Part shown: piece by piece, positions 31,964-40,988 of the stretch | Numbering within the stretch: the first letter of the stretch is position 1 | How the letters are laid out: every line of letters starts with the position of its first letter | NCBI GenBank assembly: GCA_004193285.1 | Contig: SECP01000037.1 | Coordinates: 29,746-93,745, forward strand | Direction: 5' to 3' | Source: Myxococcales bacterium | GTDB taxonomy: Bacteria > Myxococcota_A > Polyangia > Polyangiales > Polyangiaceae | Length of the DNA stretch: 64,000 nucleotides | Program-made: the position numbers and the translations under genes | The notes under the pieces: model-generated | Seen by the model: only the letters and a program-made list of their open reading frames with translations | Database searches by the model: none | What the model was told of the DNA's origin: nothing

Positions 31964-33346
31964 ATGGAGTCCGACGACGTCATCTCCGTTGGCGAGCTCG
32001 ATCGCCGTTTGCGTCGTGCGGTAGAGGTCGCTTCCGGGAGCTTCTGGATCGAAGGCGAAGTCGCGTCGTTGAAGCGCGCGCCGAGCGGGCACGTCTACTT
32101 CACGCTCAAAGACGAGCAGGAGGACGCGATCATCGACTGCGTGATGTATCGGCTGGACGCCCAGCGCGCGCGCCGCATCCTCACGGACGGCGCGAGGCTG
32201 CAGCTCAAGGGGCGCGCCACGGTGTGGGCGCCGCGTGGTCGGCTGCAGCTCGTTGGCACGATGGCGCGCCTCGCCGGCCGCGGTGAGCTCCTATTGGCGC
32301 TCGAGAAGCTGAAGCAGCAGCTGGCTGCAGAAGGCCTATTCGAGCCGTCGCGCAAGCGCGCGCTGCCGAAGGCGCCGCGCGTCGTGGGGATCGTCACCAG
32401 CGGCGCGGGCGCGGCTTTCCACGATATTCGCACGGTGGCGTTCCGTCGGGGCGGACTCCGGCTCGTGCTCGCGCCCGCGCTGGTCCAGGGGGAATCCGCG
32501 GCCCCTAGCATCGTCGCAGCGCTGGATTTGCTGGAGCGCTACCCTGGTTTGGATGCGGTGATCGTGGGGCGCGGCGGCGGCTCCGGGGAGGATCTGATGG
32601 CGTTCAACGACGAGCGAGTCGTGCGGCGCATCGCGCGGTGTTCGGTGCCGGTGGTGAGCGCGGTCGGCCATGAGGTCGACGTCACCTTGACGGATCTCGT
32701 GGCCGACGTGCGCGCGGCGACTCCGTCTCAGGCCGCCGAGCTACTGGTGCCCGATCGCCAGTCGCAGCGGGAAGCGCTGCAGCGCTGTGAGCGGCACCTG
32801 GTTCGCGCTCAGCTTTCGTTGCTAGCAGGCGCGCAGGCGCGGCTCTCGCGGGTGTCCCAACGTGTCAGCGACCCGCGCTTCGTCATCGCCGCGCGCCAGC
32901 AAGAGCTGAGCGATCTTTCCGAGCGCATGGCACGCCTGGTTCGCCGCAGTCTCGCCGGCAGGCAGCGCGCGCGCAGCGAGCTGTTGCAAAGGTTGGCCCA
33001 CCGGCACCCGGAGCGCGTGCTGGCGCGAGCCCGCGGCGACGTGGGCCTGCTGCACGCTCGGCTCGCGTCGGTCATGCGGCTCGCGCTCGGCGGGCGTCGC
33101 AAAGCCTTCGGGCGCTGCGTGGCCCAGCTCGACGCGCTGTCGCCGCTCGCGGTGCTGGGCCGGGGCTACGCTATCGCTACCCATGAAGGGCTGCCCGTGC
33201 TGGCCAGCCAGGAGCTAGCGCCGGGCGACACGGTGCGGGTGCGCGTCGCTCATGGCGCTTTTCGCGCTCGCGTCACGCAAGTGGAGACAGCCGTGGACGG
33301 CAACGACGGAACGGAGGAAGGTCCTGTGAGCGAGGTGAGGTCTTGA
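31964..33346 (+). CDS. xseA: exodeoxyribonuclease VII large subunit
   Basis: The 460-residue protein matches XseA, the catalytic subunit that with XseB degrades single-stranded DNA into short oligonucleotides. The N-terminal OB-fold is present (FWIEGEVASLKRAPSGHVYFTLKD, GRGELLLALEKLKQQLAAEGLF). The nuclease core follows (VGIVTSGAGAAFHDI, VIVGRGGGSGEDLMAFNDE, SAVGHEVDVTLTDLVADVRAATPSQAAEL), and the C-terminus is coiled-coil and Arg-rich. It heads an operon: aroE starts on TTG overlapping its stop, and the debranching enzyme and a histidine kinase follow. xseB is not in the window. Confidence 0.95.
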   Translation: MESDDVISVGELDRRLRRAVEVASGSFWIEGEVASLKRAPSGHVYFTLKDEQEDAIIDCVMYRLDAQRARRILTDGARLQLKGRATVWAPRGRLQLVGTMARLAGRGELLLALEKLKQQLAAEGLFEPSRKRALPKAPRVVGIVTSGAGAAFHDIRTVAFRRGGLRLVLAPALVQGESAAPSIVAALDLLERYPGLDAVIVGRGGGSGEDLMAFNDERVVRRIARCSVPVVSAVGHEVDVTLTDLVADVRAATPSQAAELLVPDRQSQREALQRCERHLVRAQLSLLAGAQARLSRVSQRVSDPRFVIAARQQELSDLSERMARLVRRSLAGRQRARSELLQRLAHRHPERVLARARGDVGLLHARLASVMRLALGGRRKAFGRCVAQLDALSPLAVLGRGYAIATHEGLPVLASQELAPGDTVRVRVAHGAFRARVTQVETAVDGNDGTEEGPVSEVRS

Positions 33347-34221
33347 AGTTTGCGCTGATTGGTCACCCGGTGTCTCACTCGCTGTCTCCCGTGATTCACC
33401 AGGCCGCCTACCGCGAGCTCGGCGTCTCGCACGAGTATGGCCTCATCGACGCGCCGGACGAGGCGGCGGTGGACGGCGCGCTCGCGGACCTGCGTCGCGG
33501 TGAGCTCGCGGGGCTGAACGTCACCATCCCGTGGAAGCGGCGCGCTTTTGCGCTGTCTCAGCGCCGGAGCCCGCTCGCCGAGCGGCTGCAGGTCGCCAAC
33601 GTGCTCGCCCTCGTCGGCTCGGAAATCATGGCTCACAACACCGACGCGCTGGCGCTGGAGTCGGAGTTTGGCCGGCTCGTGTCGGGGCCGCGCGCGCTCG
33701 TCATCGGGAGCGGCGGCGCCGCTCCGGCGGTCGTCGCCGCCTGCGCGGCCGCGGGCATCCACGAAACGTACGTCACCGCTCGTCGGTTCACGAACGAGCT
33801 TCCGCGCGAGGACTGGCCCGGAGCGAAAGAGCTCTCCACGCTCGGGGCCCGGCTTCTGCCGTGGCCCGCGTCGAGCGTTGCGGCCCGCGCGGAGCTGGAC
33901 GCGTTGTGCGCGGAGACGGCGCTGTTCGTGCAGTGCACGAGCGCCGGCATGCAAGGCGCGGACTCCGGCGAGCCCATCGCCGAGCTCGTGCCTTGGGCGC
34001 GCACTCCGCAAAACGCCATTGCCTACGACTTGATTTACGCACCGCTGTGCACGCCGTTCCTCCGAGAGGCGCAAAAGGCTGGGCGTCGCACGTCGCACGG
34101 CCTACCCATGTTGGTCGGGCAAGCGGCGCTCGCGATCGAGATCTGGCTCGGTCAGCGGCCCAAACCCGAGCCTCTGCTGGAGGCCGCGCTTTCGGCGCTG
34201 GCCAAGCGAGGGCGGTCTTGA
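33343..34221 (+). CDS. aroE: shikimate dehydrogenase
   Basis: The 292-residue protein is AroE (EC 1.1.1.25), which reduces 3-dehydroshikimate with NADPH in the aromatic amino acid pathway. It has the shikimate-binding SHSLSPVIHQ, the catalytic lysine in NVTIPWKRRAF, HNTDALALE (conserved Asn-Thr-Asp) and the nucleotide-binding GSGGAAPAV, then a C-terminal HGLPMLVGQAALAIEIW helix. Length is in the normal range (270-300). The start is TTG at 33343, overlapping the xseA stop and preceded by GAGGTGAGG. Coupled with the next gene by the same kind of TTG overlap. Confidence 0.93.
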   Translation: MKFALIGHPVSHSLSPVIHQAAYRELGVSHEYGLIDAPDEAAVDGALADLRRGELAGLNVTIPWKRRAFALSQRRSPLAERLQVANVLALVGSEIMAHNTDALALESEFGRLVSGPRALVIGSGGAAPAVVAACAAAGIHETYVTARRFTNELPREDWPGAKELSTLGARLLPWPASSVAARAELDALCAETALFVQCTSAGMQGADSGEPIAELVPWARTPQNAIAYDLIYAPLCTPFLREAQKAGRRTSHGLPMLVGQAALAIEIWLGQRPKPEPLLEAALSALAKRGRS

Positions 34222-36221
34222 AGCGGCACCCGGCGTGGCTCGGCTCTCGAGACGGCGCGTGGCCCTTCGTGGAGGTCAACGGCGCGCTCGACAAGGCGGA
34301 GGCCGAATGGCTGCACACCAACGGCGCCGGGGCCTACAGCATGAGCACGATCGCTCTCATGCACACGCGGCGCCATCACGGCGCGCTCGTGGCGGCCCTC
34401 CCGCCGCCCCTCGGTCGGCACGTCATCGTGAGCCACGCGGACCTGACCCTCACCGTGGAGAGCGACCGGCGTTCGTATCGGCTGGCGACGCACCAATTTC
34501 CGGACGTGGCGCCAACGCCCGGCTACCGCAACCTGCTCACGTTTGCCCAGGATCCCATCCCGCGCTGGGTATTTCGTACCGGCAGCGGCACCCTAGAACG
34601 CACGCTTTGCCTGGTGCGCGGCGAAAACGCCGTAATCATGGGGTACACGTGGACGGGAGCGGGCGCCGCGCGCATCAGCTTGCGCCCGTTGATGCCCCTC
34701 CGGCCGGTGGACTCCTTGATGCACGAGCACGGGGGGATGGAGCAGCTGGTCGCGCTGCGTCCCGGCGCCGTGGAGCTTCGTCCGGTCGAGCGCCTGCCCT
34801 CGATCTTCTTCCAGCACGACGGCATGTTCATGGGCAGCCCCGACTGGTGGCGCCGCTTCGAGTACCTCGCCGACCGCGGGGAGCACACCGAGTTCAAAGA
34901 GGACATCTGGACTCCCGGCGTGTTCGAGCTTCCGCTCGAGTCCGGCAAAACGTCCTACCTCATCACCTCGGTGGGCAAACCGATGAGCCGGCCACCCAGC
35001 GAGCTGGTGATGGAGGCGTGCGAAGCCATCAGCCGCGAGGCGCTCGGCGATGGTCGTCCGCCGGCGGTACGCCTCCTCTCGGTGGCGGCCGAGCAGTTCT
35101 GCTTGGACGCCGCCAAGCCGCCGATGATCATCGCCGGTTATCCTTGGCACGCTCCGTACACGCGAGACTTCCTGCTCGCCCTGCCTGGCCTTACCTTGGC
35201 TCGTGGCCGCGTAGACCTCGCCGTGCGCGCTCTGCCCACGCTGCTCGCCTCGCAGCGCGGCGGCTTTTTACCGGAGTTCTTGGTGGACGCGAGCCAGCCG
35301 CGCCCGAAATCCCTTCCGGACGCGACGCTCTGGCTCTTCGAGGTAGCGCGCCTGCTCCTGCCGCATCTGGGGGCCGAGCACGTCGAGCTGAAGCGTCAGC
35401 TTTACACCGCGATGATGCGCAGCTTCGCGCGCCTTCGCGGCAGCATCAAGCGCTGGGGGTGGCTCTCTGCCGACGGGCTGCTCGTGAACGGCGCCGAGAA
35501 CGCGCCCCTCACGTGGATGGACGCGCACGTCGGAGCGGCCGCGGTTACCCCGCGCCGCGGCATCGCCATCGAGCAGCAGGCTCTGTTCACGCAAGCCACG
35601 GGGACGCTCGCGACGCTGGCGGAGGAGCTCGGAAACGCACCCTTGGCGCAAGCTTGTCGCGACGCGGGCGTGCGCGCTCGCGCAGCTTTCCGTGCTCGCT
35701 TCTGGTGTCATGACACTGACTTTCCCTACGACTGCGTGAGCGAGTCGCGCGACACGCAGGACGCCTGGGTCGACCCCACCATCCGCCCCAATGCGCTCAT
35801 CGCGCTGGCGGTGGACCCGAGCCTCTTCGACGACTGGCAAGCGCGCGCGATCGTGGCACGCGTGAAGGCGGAGCTGCTCACTCCGCGGGGTATCCGTAGC
35901 CTTTCGCCGCTGGACCCTCGCTATGTCTCCCAGTTCGCCGGCAGCGCGGAGGAGAAGGAGCTCTCTTACCACCAGGGCACGGCTTGGACGCACCTGCTCG
36001 GCTTCTACGTGCGCGCCGCGATTCGCCTCTCTCCGGACGACGAAGAGGTGAAGGACGAGCTCCGGCACGTCATCGAGGGCGCCTTGGACGGCGCGGTCAT
36101 TCTGGGGCAAATCGCGCAGCTCGCGGACGGAGACATGCCTCATCGGGCCCGCGGCTGTCCCGCGCAGGCGACCAGCGTGGCCGAGCTCATCCGCGCGCTC
36201 GTGGTAGATTTGGGCGTATAA
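34218..36221 (+). CDS. glycogen debranching enzyme, archaeal type (GDE_C/amylo-alpha-1,6-glucosidase)
   Basis: From TTG 34218 the product is about 667 residues and matches the bacterial/archaeal amylo-alpha-1,6-glucosidase family: an N-terminal GDE_N domain (NGAGAYSMSTIALMHTRRHHGALVAALPPPLGRHVI, FPDVAPTPGYRNLLTF) and a C-terminal (alpha/alpha)6 catalytic domain with AGYPWHAPYTRDFLLALPGL, LTWMDAHVGAAAVTPRRGIAIEQQALF (acidic residues expected to be catalytic) and AWVDPTIRPNALIALAVD. It removes alpha-1,6 branches in glycogen. The in-frame extension to 33531 lies in aroE and was rejected. It is coupled to aroE by a TTGA overlap; the histidine kinase gene starts 3 bases later. Confidence 0.88.
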   Translation: MKRHPAWLGSRDGAWPFVEVNGALDKAEAEWLHTNGAGAYSMSTIALMHTRRHHGALVAALPPPLGRHVIVSHADLTLTVESDRRSYRLATHQFPDVAPTPGYRNLLTFAQDPIPRWVFRTGSGTLERTLCLVRGENAVIMGYTWTGAGAARISLRPLMPLRPVDSLMHEHGGMEQLVALRPGAVELRPVERLPSIFFQHDGMFMGSPDWWRRFEYLADRGEHTEFKEDIWTPGVFELPLESGKTSYLITSVGKPMSRPPSELVMEACEAISREALGDGRPPAVRLLSVAAEQFCLDAAKPPMIIAGYPWHAPYTRDFLLALPGLTLARGRVDLAVRALPTLLASQRGGFLPEFLVDASQPRPKSLPDATLWLFEVARLLLPHLGAEHVELKRQLYTAMMRSFARLRGSIKRWGWLSADGLLVNGAENAPLTWMDAHVGAAAVTPRRGIAIEQQALFTQATGTLATLAEELGNAPLAQACRDAGVRARAAFRARFWCHDTDFPYDCVSESRDTQDAWVDPTIRPNALIALAVDPSLFDDWQARAIVARVKAELLTPRGIRSLSPLDPRYVSQFAGSAEEKELSYHQGTAWTHLLGFYVRAAIRLSPDDEEVKDELRHVIEGALDGAVILGQIAQLADGDMPHRARGCPAQATSVAELIRALVVDLGV

Positions 36222-36224
36222 ACC

Positions 36225-37136
36225 ATGTCCTCGCGCGACTTGGCGGATCTCGGTTACCGGCGCATCGTCATCCTCCTCGTGTCGTTGGTCGTCGTGCCGA
36301 CGTTCCTGCTCGTCTCGCTCGGCGTCATCCTGCTCTTCCTCGGCGAGGCGCAAGTCAACGTGCTCATGGGCATCTTGGTGATGGCGCTGTCCGGCGCCGC
36401 CGTCACCGGGGTGATCTTGGTTTGGGTCTTCGTGCGTCGCGAGGCCGGTCTCTCGCGCTTGCAGAGCGACTTCGTCTCGAAGGTCTCTCACGAGCTGAAG
36501 ACGCCGCTCACTTCCATCCGCCTGTTTTCGGAGACGCTGGCGTTGAGGCGAGGGGACGTCTCGGCGGAGAACAAGTGCATCGAGGGGCTGGAGCGCGAGA
36601 CCACACGCCTTCAGGAGCTCATCGACCGGCTCCTGGATTGGGGCCGCATGGAGAGCGGTCGACGCGAGTTCGTGATCCGCGATACGGATCTGCGCTCCAT
36701 CGTGGAAACCGCGCTGGATGCATTCGAGACGTTCCGTCATCAACGGAGCGTGGACCTAACCGTGGACGCTCCGCCCGAGGGCTTGAGGGTGCGAGCGGAC
36801 CGGGGCGCAGTCTCGGACGCGCTCCTGAACCTGCTCACGAATGCCTTCAAATATGGTGGCGATCCGATAAAGATTCGCGTTTCGGTCGAGGAGAGCGGCA
36901 GCTTCGCCCGGGTCAAGGTGACCGACAACGGCGCCGGTATCCCCGCCGCCGAGCACAAACGCATCTTTCAAAAGTTCTACCGCGTGGACGACCGTCTCTC
37001 CCGCGAGCGCGAAGGCTCGGGGCTAGGTCTCGCGATCGTCAAGCACGTGATGAAGGCCCACCGCGGCCGGGTCGAGCTCGACAGCGAGCCGGGTCAAGGC
37101 AGCACGTTCTCGCTGCTCCTTCCGAAAGCCAACTGA
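36225..37136 (+). CDS. sensor histidine kinase
   Basis: A 303-residue inner-membrane kinase with two transmembrane helices (about residues 12-40 and 45-72) joined by a very short loop, so it senses within the membrane or via the cytoplasm. Then a HisKA domain with FVSKVSHELKTPLTSIRLF (phospho-accepting His) and a HATPase domain: NLLTNAFKYG (N box), DNGAGIP (G1), FYRVDDRLSREREGSGLGLAIVKHVMKAHRG (F and G2) and GSTFSLLLP. No response regulator gene is adjacent, so it is an orphan. It follows the debranching enzyme by 3 bases in the same operon. Confidence 0.93.
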   Translation: MSSRDLADLGYRRIVILLVSLVVVPTFLLVSLGVILLFLGEAQVNVLMGILVMALSGAAVTGVILVWVFVRREAGLSRLQSDFVSKVSHELKTPLTSIRLFSETLALRRGDVSAENKCIEGLERETTRLQELIDRLLDWGRMESGRREFVIRDTDLRSIVETALDAFETFRHQRSVDLTVDAPPEGLRVRADRGAVSDALLNLLTNAFKYGGDPIKIRVSVEESGSFARVKVTDNGAGIPAAEHKRIFQKFYRVDDRLSREREGSGLGLAIVKHVMKAHRGRVELDSEPGQGSTFSLLLPKAN

Positions 37137-37155
37137 GCCGGCTCAAGGAGCCGGC
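37137..37155. terminator. strong hairpin between convergent genes
   Basis: GCCGGCTC and GAGCCGGC form a perfect 8-base-pair stem with a 3-base AAG loop, spanning the stop codon of the minus-strand lipoprotein and just after that of the histidine kinase. A bidirectional terminator is likely even without a T-tract. Confidence 0.5.
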
Positions 37156-37658
37156 GGCGCTGCTGCCGGTGCGCCGCAGTCGCACGGCTCGTAGTGCGCT
37201 CCGTCCGTCGAACAGACTTGGCCGCCGCTGCACCCCGCGGGGCCAACGCACGCTTGGGTCGACCCGGGAACGCAGGCCCGCCGCGGCCCGACGGGCGCGG
37301 CTGCGGGCTCCGCCGCCGGCAGCTCGGTTTCCTTTTGCACTTCGCGCTGGAGCCGGATTGGGTCTTCCTTCGGAGCGGTGCCGCAGACGACCGTCGCGTC
37401 GCTACGCTCCACGCCGATTTGCGACTGACCCGCCTTGTGACCGAGCAGCTCGCGGATGTCGTGCGCGGTAGCGACCCAGTACCCCTGATCGCCGCACACG
37501 CGCTCCGCCTGCCGCAAGCAGCTGCTCAAACGACCTCGGCAAGACAGGTCGTAGCTGCCGTCGGCCTGCTTGGCGGGAGGTCGCGGACCGCTGCCGCAGG
37601 CGGCGAGGGAGAGGAGGAGGGGAAGTCCAAGCGTCAGCTGGAGGATGGCGCGCTGCAT
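37143..37658 (-). CDS. cysteine-rich lipoprotein, function unknown
   Basis: From ATG 37658 about 171 residues: signal peptide with lipobox LSLAAC (near Cys22), then a Cys-rich region (SCRGRLSSCLRQAERVC and TVVCGTAP) and a C-terminal motif RACVPGSTQACVGPAGCSGGQVCSTDGAHYEPCDC, a compact disulfide-rich module that recurs in myxobacterial surface lipoproteins. Alanine/proline-rich ends frame it. I cannot assign a function. It is convergent with the histidine kinase gene and divergent from the OmpA gene, across a short AT-rich region. Confidence 0.7.
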   Translation of the reverse strand: MQRAILQLTLGLPLLLSLAACGSGPRPPAKQADGSYDLSCRGRLSSCLRQAERVCGDQGYWVATAHDIRELLGHKAGQSQIGVERSDATVVCGTAPKEDPIRLQREVQKETELPAAEPAAAPVGPRRACVPGSTQACVGPAGCSGGQVCSTDGAHYEPCDCGAPAAAPPAP

Positions 37659-37699
37659 CGCCCGCGTCTTAGCCTCGGCGCGGCAAAAACGCGAATCGC

Positions 37700-37760
37700 C
37701 CGTAAACATTAAAGTTTTTTCCTACTTATCTCAGGGTGAGACGCGGCCGTATAGTTCCAG
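37700..37760. promoter_or_regulatory. AT-rich divergent promoter region
   Basis: Between the lipoprotein (37658) and ompA-like (37773) genes there is a low-GC stretch (AAACATTAAAGTTTTTTCC) and a TATAGT at 37750-37755. It is a plausible place for promoters of both genes, but no canonical -35/-10 pair could be fixed. Confidence 0.3.
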
Positions 37761-37772
37761 GTTCGGTTCCTC

Positions 37773-39332
37773 ATGAAACTTCGTCCGGTCTTCGCTTGCT
37801 TGGCGTTCGTGTCTGTTGCCGGTGTCGTTCACGCGGAGCCACTCCGCGCACACGGCTCGCTTGGCGCGGGACACGCGCTCACTGGTCACCAGAAGGATGA
37901 GTACGCCTGGGGCGCCGGCGCTTCGCTGGGCCTCGAGTACCCCTTCGTAAGACAGCTCGGCCTCGAGCTCTCGGCGAGCTGGCTCGGCCTCGGGAAGGGC
38001 GATGCGCCCAGCGATCCGCGCGTGCTGCCGGAGTCCGGCGCCTGGGCGCTCTCACCGACGCTCGGTCTGCACGTGATCCCGTTCGCGGCGAGCCCTAGCG
38101 GGGGCCTGCTCAGCCCCGCCGGCTTGTGGGCGAGCGCGGCCGGCGGCGTCGCTTTCACCAACGGGCTGGCGCGGCCCTCGTTCGACGCCAAGCTGGGCTT
38201 CGACCTCCTGAACCAGGCTGGACGCGCGGGGCTCGGGCCAATGGTCTCGTTCGTCCACGTCTTTCAGCCGGACAGCGAGTTTCGGCCCGACGACGCCAAC
38301 GTGCTCCTCTTCGGCGTGCACGCCATGTACGACTTCGGCACCAAGGAGGTCATCGGTGATCGCGATCACGACGGCCTCCTGGACAACGTGGACCGCTGTC
38401 CGGATACGCCCGAGGACAAGGACGGCTTCCAGGATGGCGACGGCTGCCCTGACCTCGACAACGACGCGGACGGCATCCCCGACGCGACCGACAAATGCCC
38501 GGATGTGCCCGAAGATCGCGACGGGTTCGAGGACGACGACGGTTGCCCCGAGCTGGACAACGACAAAGACGGCATCCTCGATCGCGCCGACAAGTGCCCC
38601 AACGAGCCGGAAGACAACGACGGCTGGGATAGCTTGGATGGGTGCCCGGATCCCGATAACGACGCCGACGGCATCCTGGACGCCAACGACTTGTGCCCGT
38701 TCGAGCCCGAGACGGTGAACGGCTACGCGGACAACGACGGCTGCCCGGACGAAGAACAGGTGCGCGTCGTGGGCGACAAGATCGTGCTGGACGACCGCGT
38801 GCACTTCTTCGTCAATAGCGCGGTGATTCGCCAGGTGAGCTACCCGCTCCTCACCCGACTGGCCAAGCTGGTCGGCCAGCACCCGGAGTACACGCACATC
38901 TCGGTCGAGGGCCACGCGGACGAGCGCGGGCCGGAAGACTTCAACCGCAAGCTGAGCGAAGAACGCGCCAAGAGCGTCCTGGAGTTCATGGTGAAGCAAG
39001 GCATCTCGCGCGACCGCTTGAGCTCGCAAGGGTTCGGCGCCTCGCGGCCGCTGGTGGACAAGAAGAACGAGTACGCGTGGCTCCTCAATCGCCGGGTCGA
39101 GTTCACCGTCACCCGCCAGATGCGCCAGGGTGGAAGCAGCGCCACCTCCACCGGCACCAACGTTCCCACCGAGGGCAACGTCGCGACCCCGCCCCCCGCC
39201 GGGCCGGTCGACGTACCGCCGCCCGCGGAAGCGCTCCCGCCGCGCAAGGCCGGAGACAACTCTCCAGAATCCCCCACACCCCCACCGGAAGCCGGCAAAG
39301 GTGACGCGGGCGCCAAGGGAGGCAGCAAGTGA
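37773..39332 (+). CDS. OmpA-family outer membrane protein with thrombospondin type 3 repeats
   Basis: A 519-residue protein with signal peptide (cleavage after VVHAE), an N-terminal beta-barrel of about 180 residues, four or five calcium-binding thrombospondin type 3-like repeats (DHDGLLDNVDRCPDTPED, NDADGIPDATDKCPDVPED and later copies, about residues 190-325), and an OmpA peptidoglycan-binding domain (VHFFVNSAVIRQ, ISVEGHADERGPEDFNRKLSEERAKSVLEFMVKQGI, LNRRVEFTV). The last 70 residues are Pro/Thr/Gly-rich. This architecture is common in myxobacteria and links the outer membrane to the cell wall. Its stop overlaps the downstream lipoprotein start. Confidence 0.92.
   Translation: MKLRPVFACLAFVSVAGVVHAEPLRAHGSLGAGHALTGHQKDEYAWGAGASLGLEYPFVRQLGLELSASWLGLGKGDAPSDPRVLPESGAWALSPTLGLHVIPFAASPSGGLLSPAGLWASAAGGVAFTNGLARPSFDAKLGFDLLNQAGRAGLGPMVSFVHVFQPDSEFRPDDANVLLFGVHAMYDFGTKEVIGDRDHDGLLDNVDRCPDTPEDKDGFQDGDGCPDLDNDADGIPDATDKCPDVPEDRDGFEDDDGCPELDNDKDGILDRADKCPNEPEDNDGWDSLDGCPDPDNDADGILDANDLCPFEPETVNGYADNDGCPDEEQVRVVGDKIVLDDRVHFFVNSAVIRQVSYPLLTRLAKLVGQHPEYTHISVEGHADERGPEDFNRKLSEERAKSVLEFMVKQGISRDRLSSQGFGASRPLVDKKNEYAWLLNRRVEFTVTRQMRQGGSSATSTGTNVPTEGNVATPPPAGPVDVPPPAEALPPRKAGDNSPESPTPPPEAGKGDAGAKGGSK
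38350..38760 (+). repeat. thrombospondin type 3-like coding repeats
   Basis: About four tandem copies of a roughly 108-base unit inside the OmpA-like gene, each encoding Asp-rich turns such as DNDADGI and CP-x-x-PED. Units are diverged at the DNA level but clear in the protein. Confidence 0.75.
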
Positions 39333-40582
39333 AGGCCCTTCGCGTGCTTCGTTACGTGGCTTTGGCCGCTGGCCTCGCGTACGCGCTGCCTACCGCTTGC
39401 GGTAGCGGCGGCATCGTCGGCGGCGACTGCCGAGAAGGGGACTGCAGCGCGGCAGCCGCTACGAGCGGCGGCGGCAAGACCGGCAAACCCACCGGAGGCA
39501 GCTCCGGCACCGATGGCGGCAGCAGCCCCGGAGAGGCGGGCAACGGCGCCGCCGCGGCCCAGGGCGGCGAGGGGGAGCTGCCGGACGGCGGCTTCTTCGA
39601 CTCACCGGTGGACGGCGATCCGGACGCGATGGCTCCACTCGAGTGCTTGCCGCCGCACGACTCGCCTTCGCACTGCGGAGACTGCGACACCCGCTGCGTC
39701 GTGCCCACGCCGCTGTGCGCGCCCGACGGCAACGGCAGCTTCGAGTGCGTACCGAGGTGCGTCCTTCCGCTCGTGGAATGCCAAGGTCAGTGCGTGGACC
39801 CTGACTCCTTCAAGAGCGATCCGGACAACTGCGGCGCTTGCGGCAAGGAGTGCCCTTCCGAAATTTGCCAAGACGGCATGTGCCGCGGTGCGGGCTTCGG
39901 CAACGTCGCGCTCATTTGCTCCGACTTCAACTCGGCGGACGCGGTATCGGCGTGGGCGATCTTGCTGGGCAACGCCATCTTCTTGCCGGCCACCAACCCC
40001 GTGCACGTTCTGGCGTACACGCGCGGCGCGACCACCGCCGCCGTCAACCGCGTCAATACGGTCATCGGGTGGGCGGGCGAGAAGCGCGGCCGCACCGTCG
40101 AAATCACGGAGGCAAAGACGGTGGACTCCGTGACGCAGAAGCTCAACATCGACGACTTTCAGGTGCTGCTCATCCACGATCTGGATCGCGCGTCCCCGGG
40201 CGACCCTGCGGCGGCGGCCACGACCTGGGAGAGCTCGAGCACGCTCACTTCGTTTGCGCGGGCAGGCGGGGTCGTGGTCGTGCTGGACGGCGGCGACGGC
40301 GTGCAAGAGATGCACGAGCTCATCAACGCGGGGAACCTGCTGGACCCCAGCGGAAACACCAGCATCACGGGCCAGACTGACATGACGGATGGCTTCGTCT
40401 GGAACAATGCGCCGGCAGACGTGCTGGGCGTCAACGTGTTCGAGCCGTTCCGCGGCACCTCTCACACCTGCACCTTCGATACGAACGCGACGCCGAGCTC
40501 CGACCTCATCTTCGTCCTCAGCGACGACGAGGAGAACGGCTCCGGCGCCCCCGTCGCCATCCACCGCGTGATCGTGCCTTGA
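39329..40582 (+). CDS. Cys-rich lipoprotein with MXAN_6577-like domain
   Basis: The 417-residue product starts at a GTG overlapping the OmpA gene stop (GTGA). Lipobox PTACG with Cys24 in the N-terminal signal. A Gly/Ser-rich spacer (to about residue 100) leads to a Cys-rich segment (HCGDCDTRC, APDGNGSFECVPRC, VECQGQCVD, NCGACGKECP, ICQDGMCR) like the cysteine-rich repeats of several myxobacterial surface proteins. The C-terminal 250 residues resemble a Rossmann-like GATase/ThuA-type fold (VLAYTRG, VLLIHDLDRAS, GGVVVVLDGGDGVQEMHEL). Co-transcribed with the OmpA-like protein and probably outer-membrane bound. Confidence 0.78.
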   Translation: MKALRVLRYVALAAGLAYALPTACGSGGIVGGDCREGDCSAAAATSGGGKTGKPTGGSSGTDGGSSPGEAGNGAAAAQGGEGELPDGGFFDSPVDGDPDAMAPLECLPPHDSPSHCGDCDTRCVVPTPLCAPDGNGSFECVPRCVLPLVECQGQCVDPDSFKSDPDNCGACGKECPSEICQDGMCRGAGFGNVALICSDFNSADAVSAWAILLGNAIFLPATNPVHVLAYTRGATTAAVNRVNTVIGWAGEKRGRTVEITEAKTVDSVTQKLNIDDFQVLLIHDLDRASPGDPAAAATTWESSSTLTSFARAGGVVVVLDGGDGVQEMHELINAGNLLDPSGNTSITGQTDMTDGFVWNNAPADVLGVNVFEPFRGTSHTCTFDTNATPSSDLIFVLSDDEENGSGAPVAIHRVIVP

Positions 40583-40594
40583 GCTCCGCCGCTA

Positions 40595-40624
40595 GCCCCC
40601 GGGTGTCACTTCAGCTTCGGGGGC
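40595..40624. terminator. hairpin between convergent genes
   Basis: GCCCCCG and CGGGGGC form a 7-base-pair stem with a 16-base loop between the lipoprotein stop at 40582 and the minus-strand stop at 40606. There is no T-tract. Confidence 0.35.
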
Positions 40625-40911
40625 ACGGCGCGTGGCTCACTGCGATGGCTCTTCGGTGGCGCCTCGCGAGGAGCCGGCTCCGGCGCGCGTGAGGTCACGT
40701 AGGCGAGCGCGCGCTCGCGGAGCGAAAGAGCGGCGGCGGAGACGTCCGCAATCGCGGCGGTCGCGGCGGGCGTGCTGAGCACGGCCTTGGCATGCTCGAA
40801 GCCGGTGTGGTGGCCGAGCGGCACGTACAGAAAGCCCAGGACCGCGAAGAGGCCCACGACGCTTTCGAAGCACCTTCGACCGAGGTTACCGAGCCCGAAC
40901 ACGGGCGCCAT
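40606..40911 (-). CDS. small membrane protein of unknown function
   Basis: A 101-residue protein with a hydrophobic stretch near residues 17-33 (SVVGLFAVLGFLYVPLG), giving one transmembrane helix, a helical amphipathic middle (AATAAIADVSAAALSLRERALAYVTS) and a Pro/Arg/Lys-rich tail. There is no recognised domain. It has an ATG start and convergent orientation to the Cys-rich lipoprotein gene. Low complexity means some caution: it could be a spurious ORF, but the codon usage looks regular. Confidence 0.5.
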   Translation of the reverse strand: MAPVFGLGNLGRRCFESVVGLFAVLGFLYVPLGHHTGFEHAKAVLSTPAATAAIADVSAAALSLRERALAYVTSRAPEPAPREAPPKSHRSEPRAVPPKLK

Positions 40912-40988
40912 CCTACGAGAGCTGACCGAAACTACGAAGTCTTCGGCGGCTCTTGACCCTTGGTGGCAGAAAAAGCCCGTGATTGCGC

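Noticed and set aside
33531..34217. In-frame N-terminal extension of the debranching enzyme
   Set aside because: It lies wholly within aroE in another frame, is Arg-rich and low in family motifs; the TTG overlap at 34218 is the natural start.
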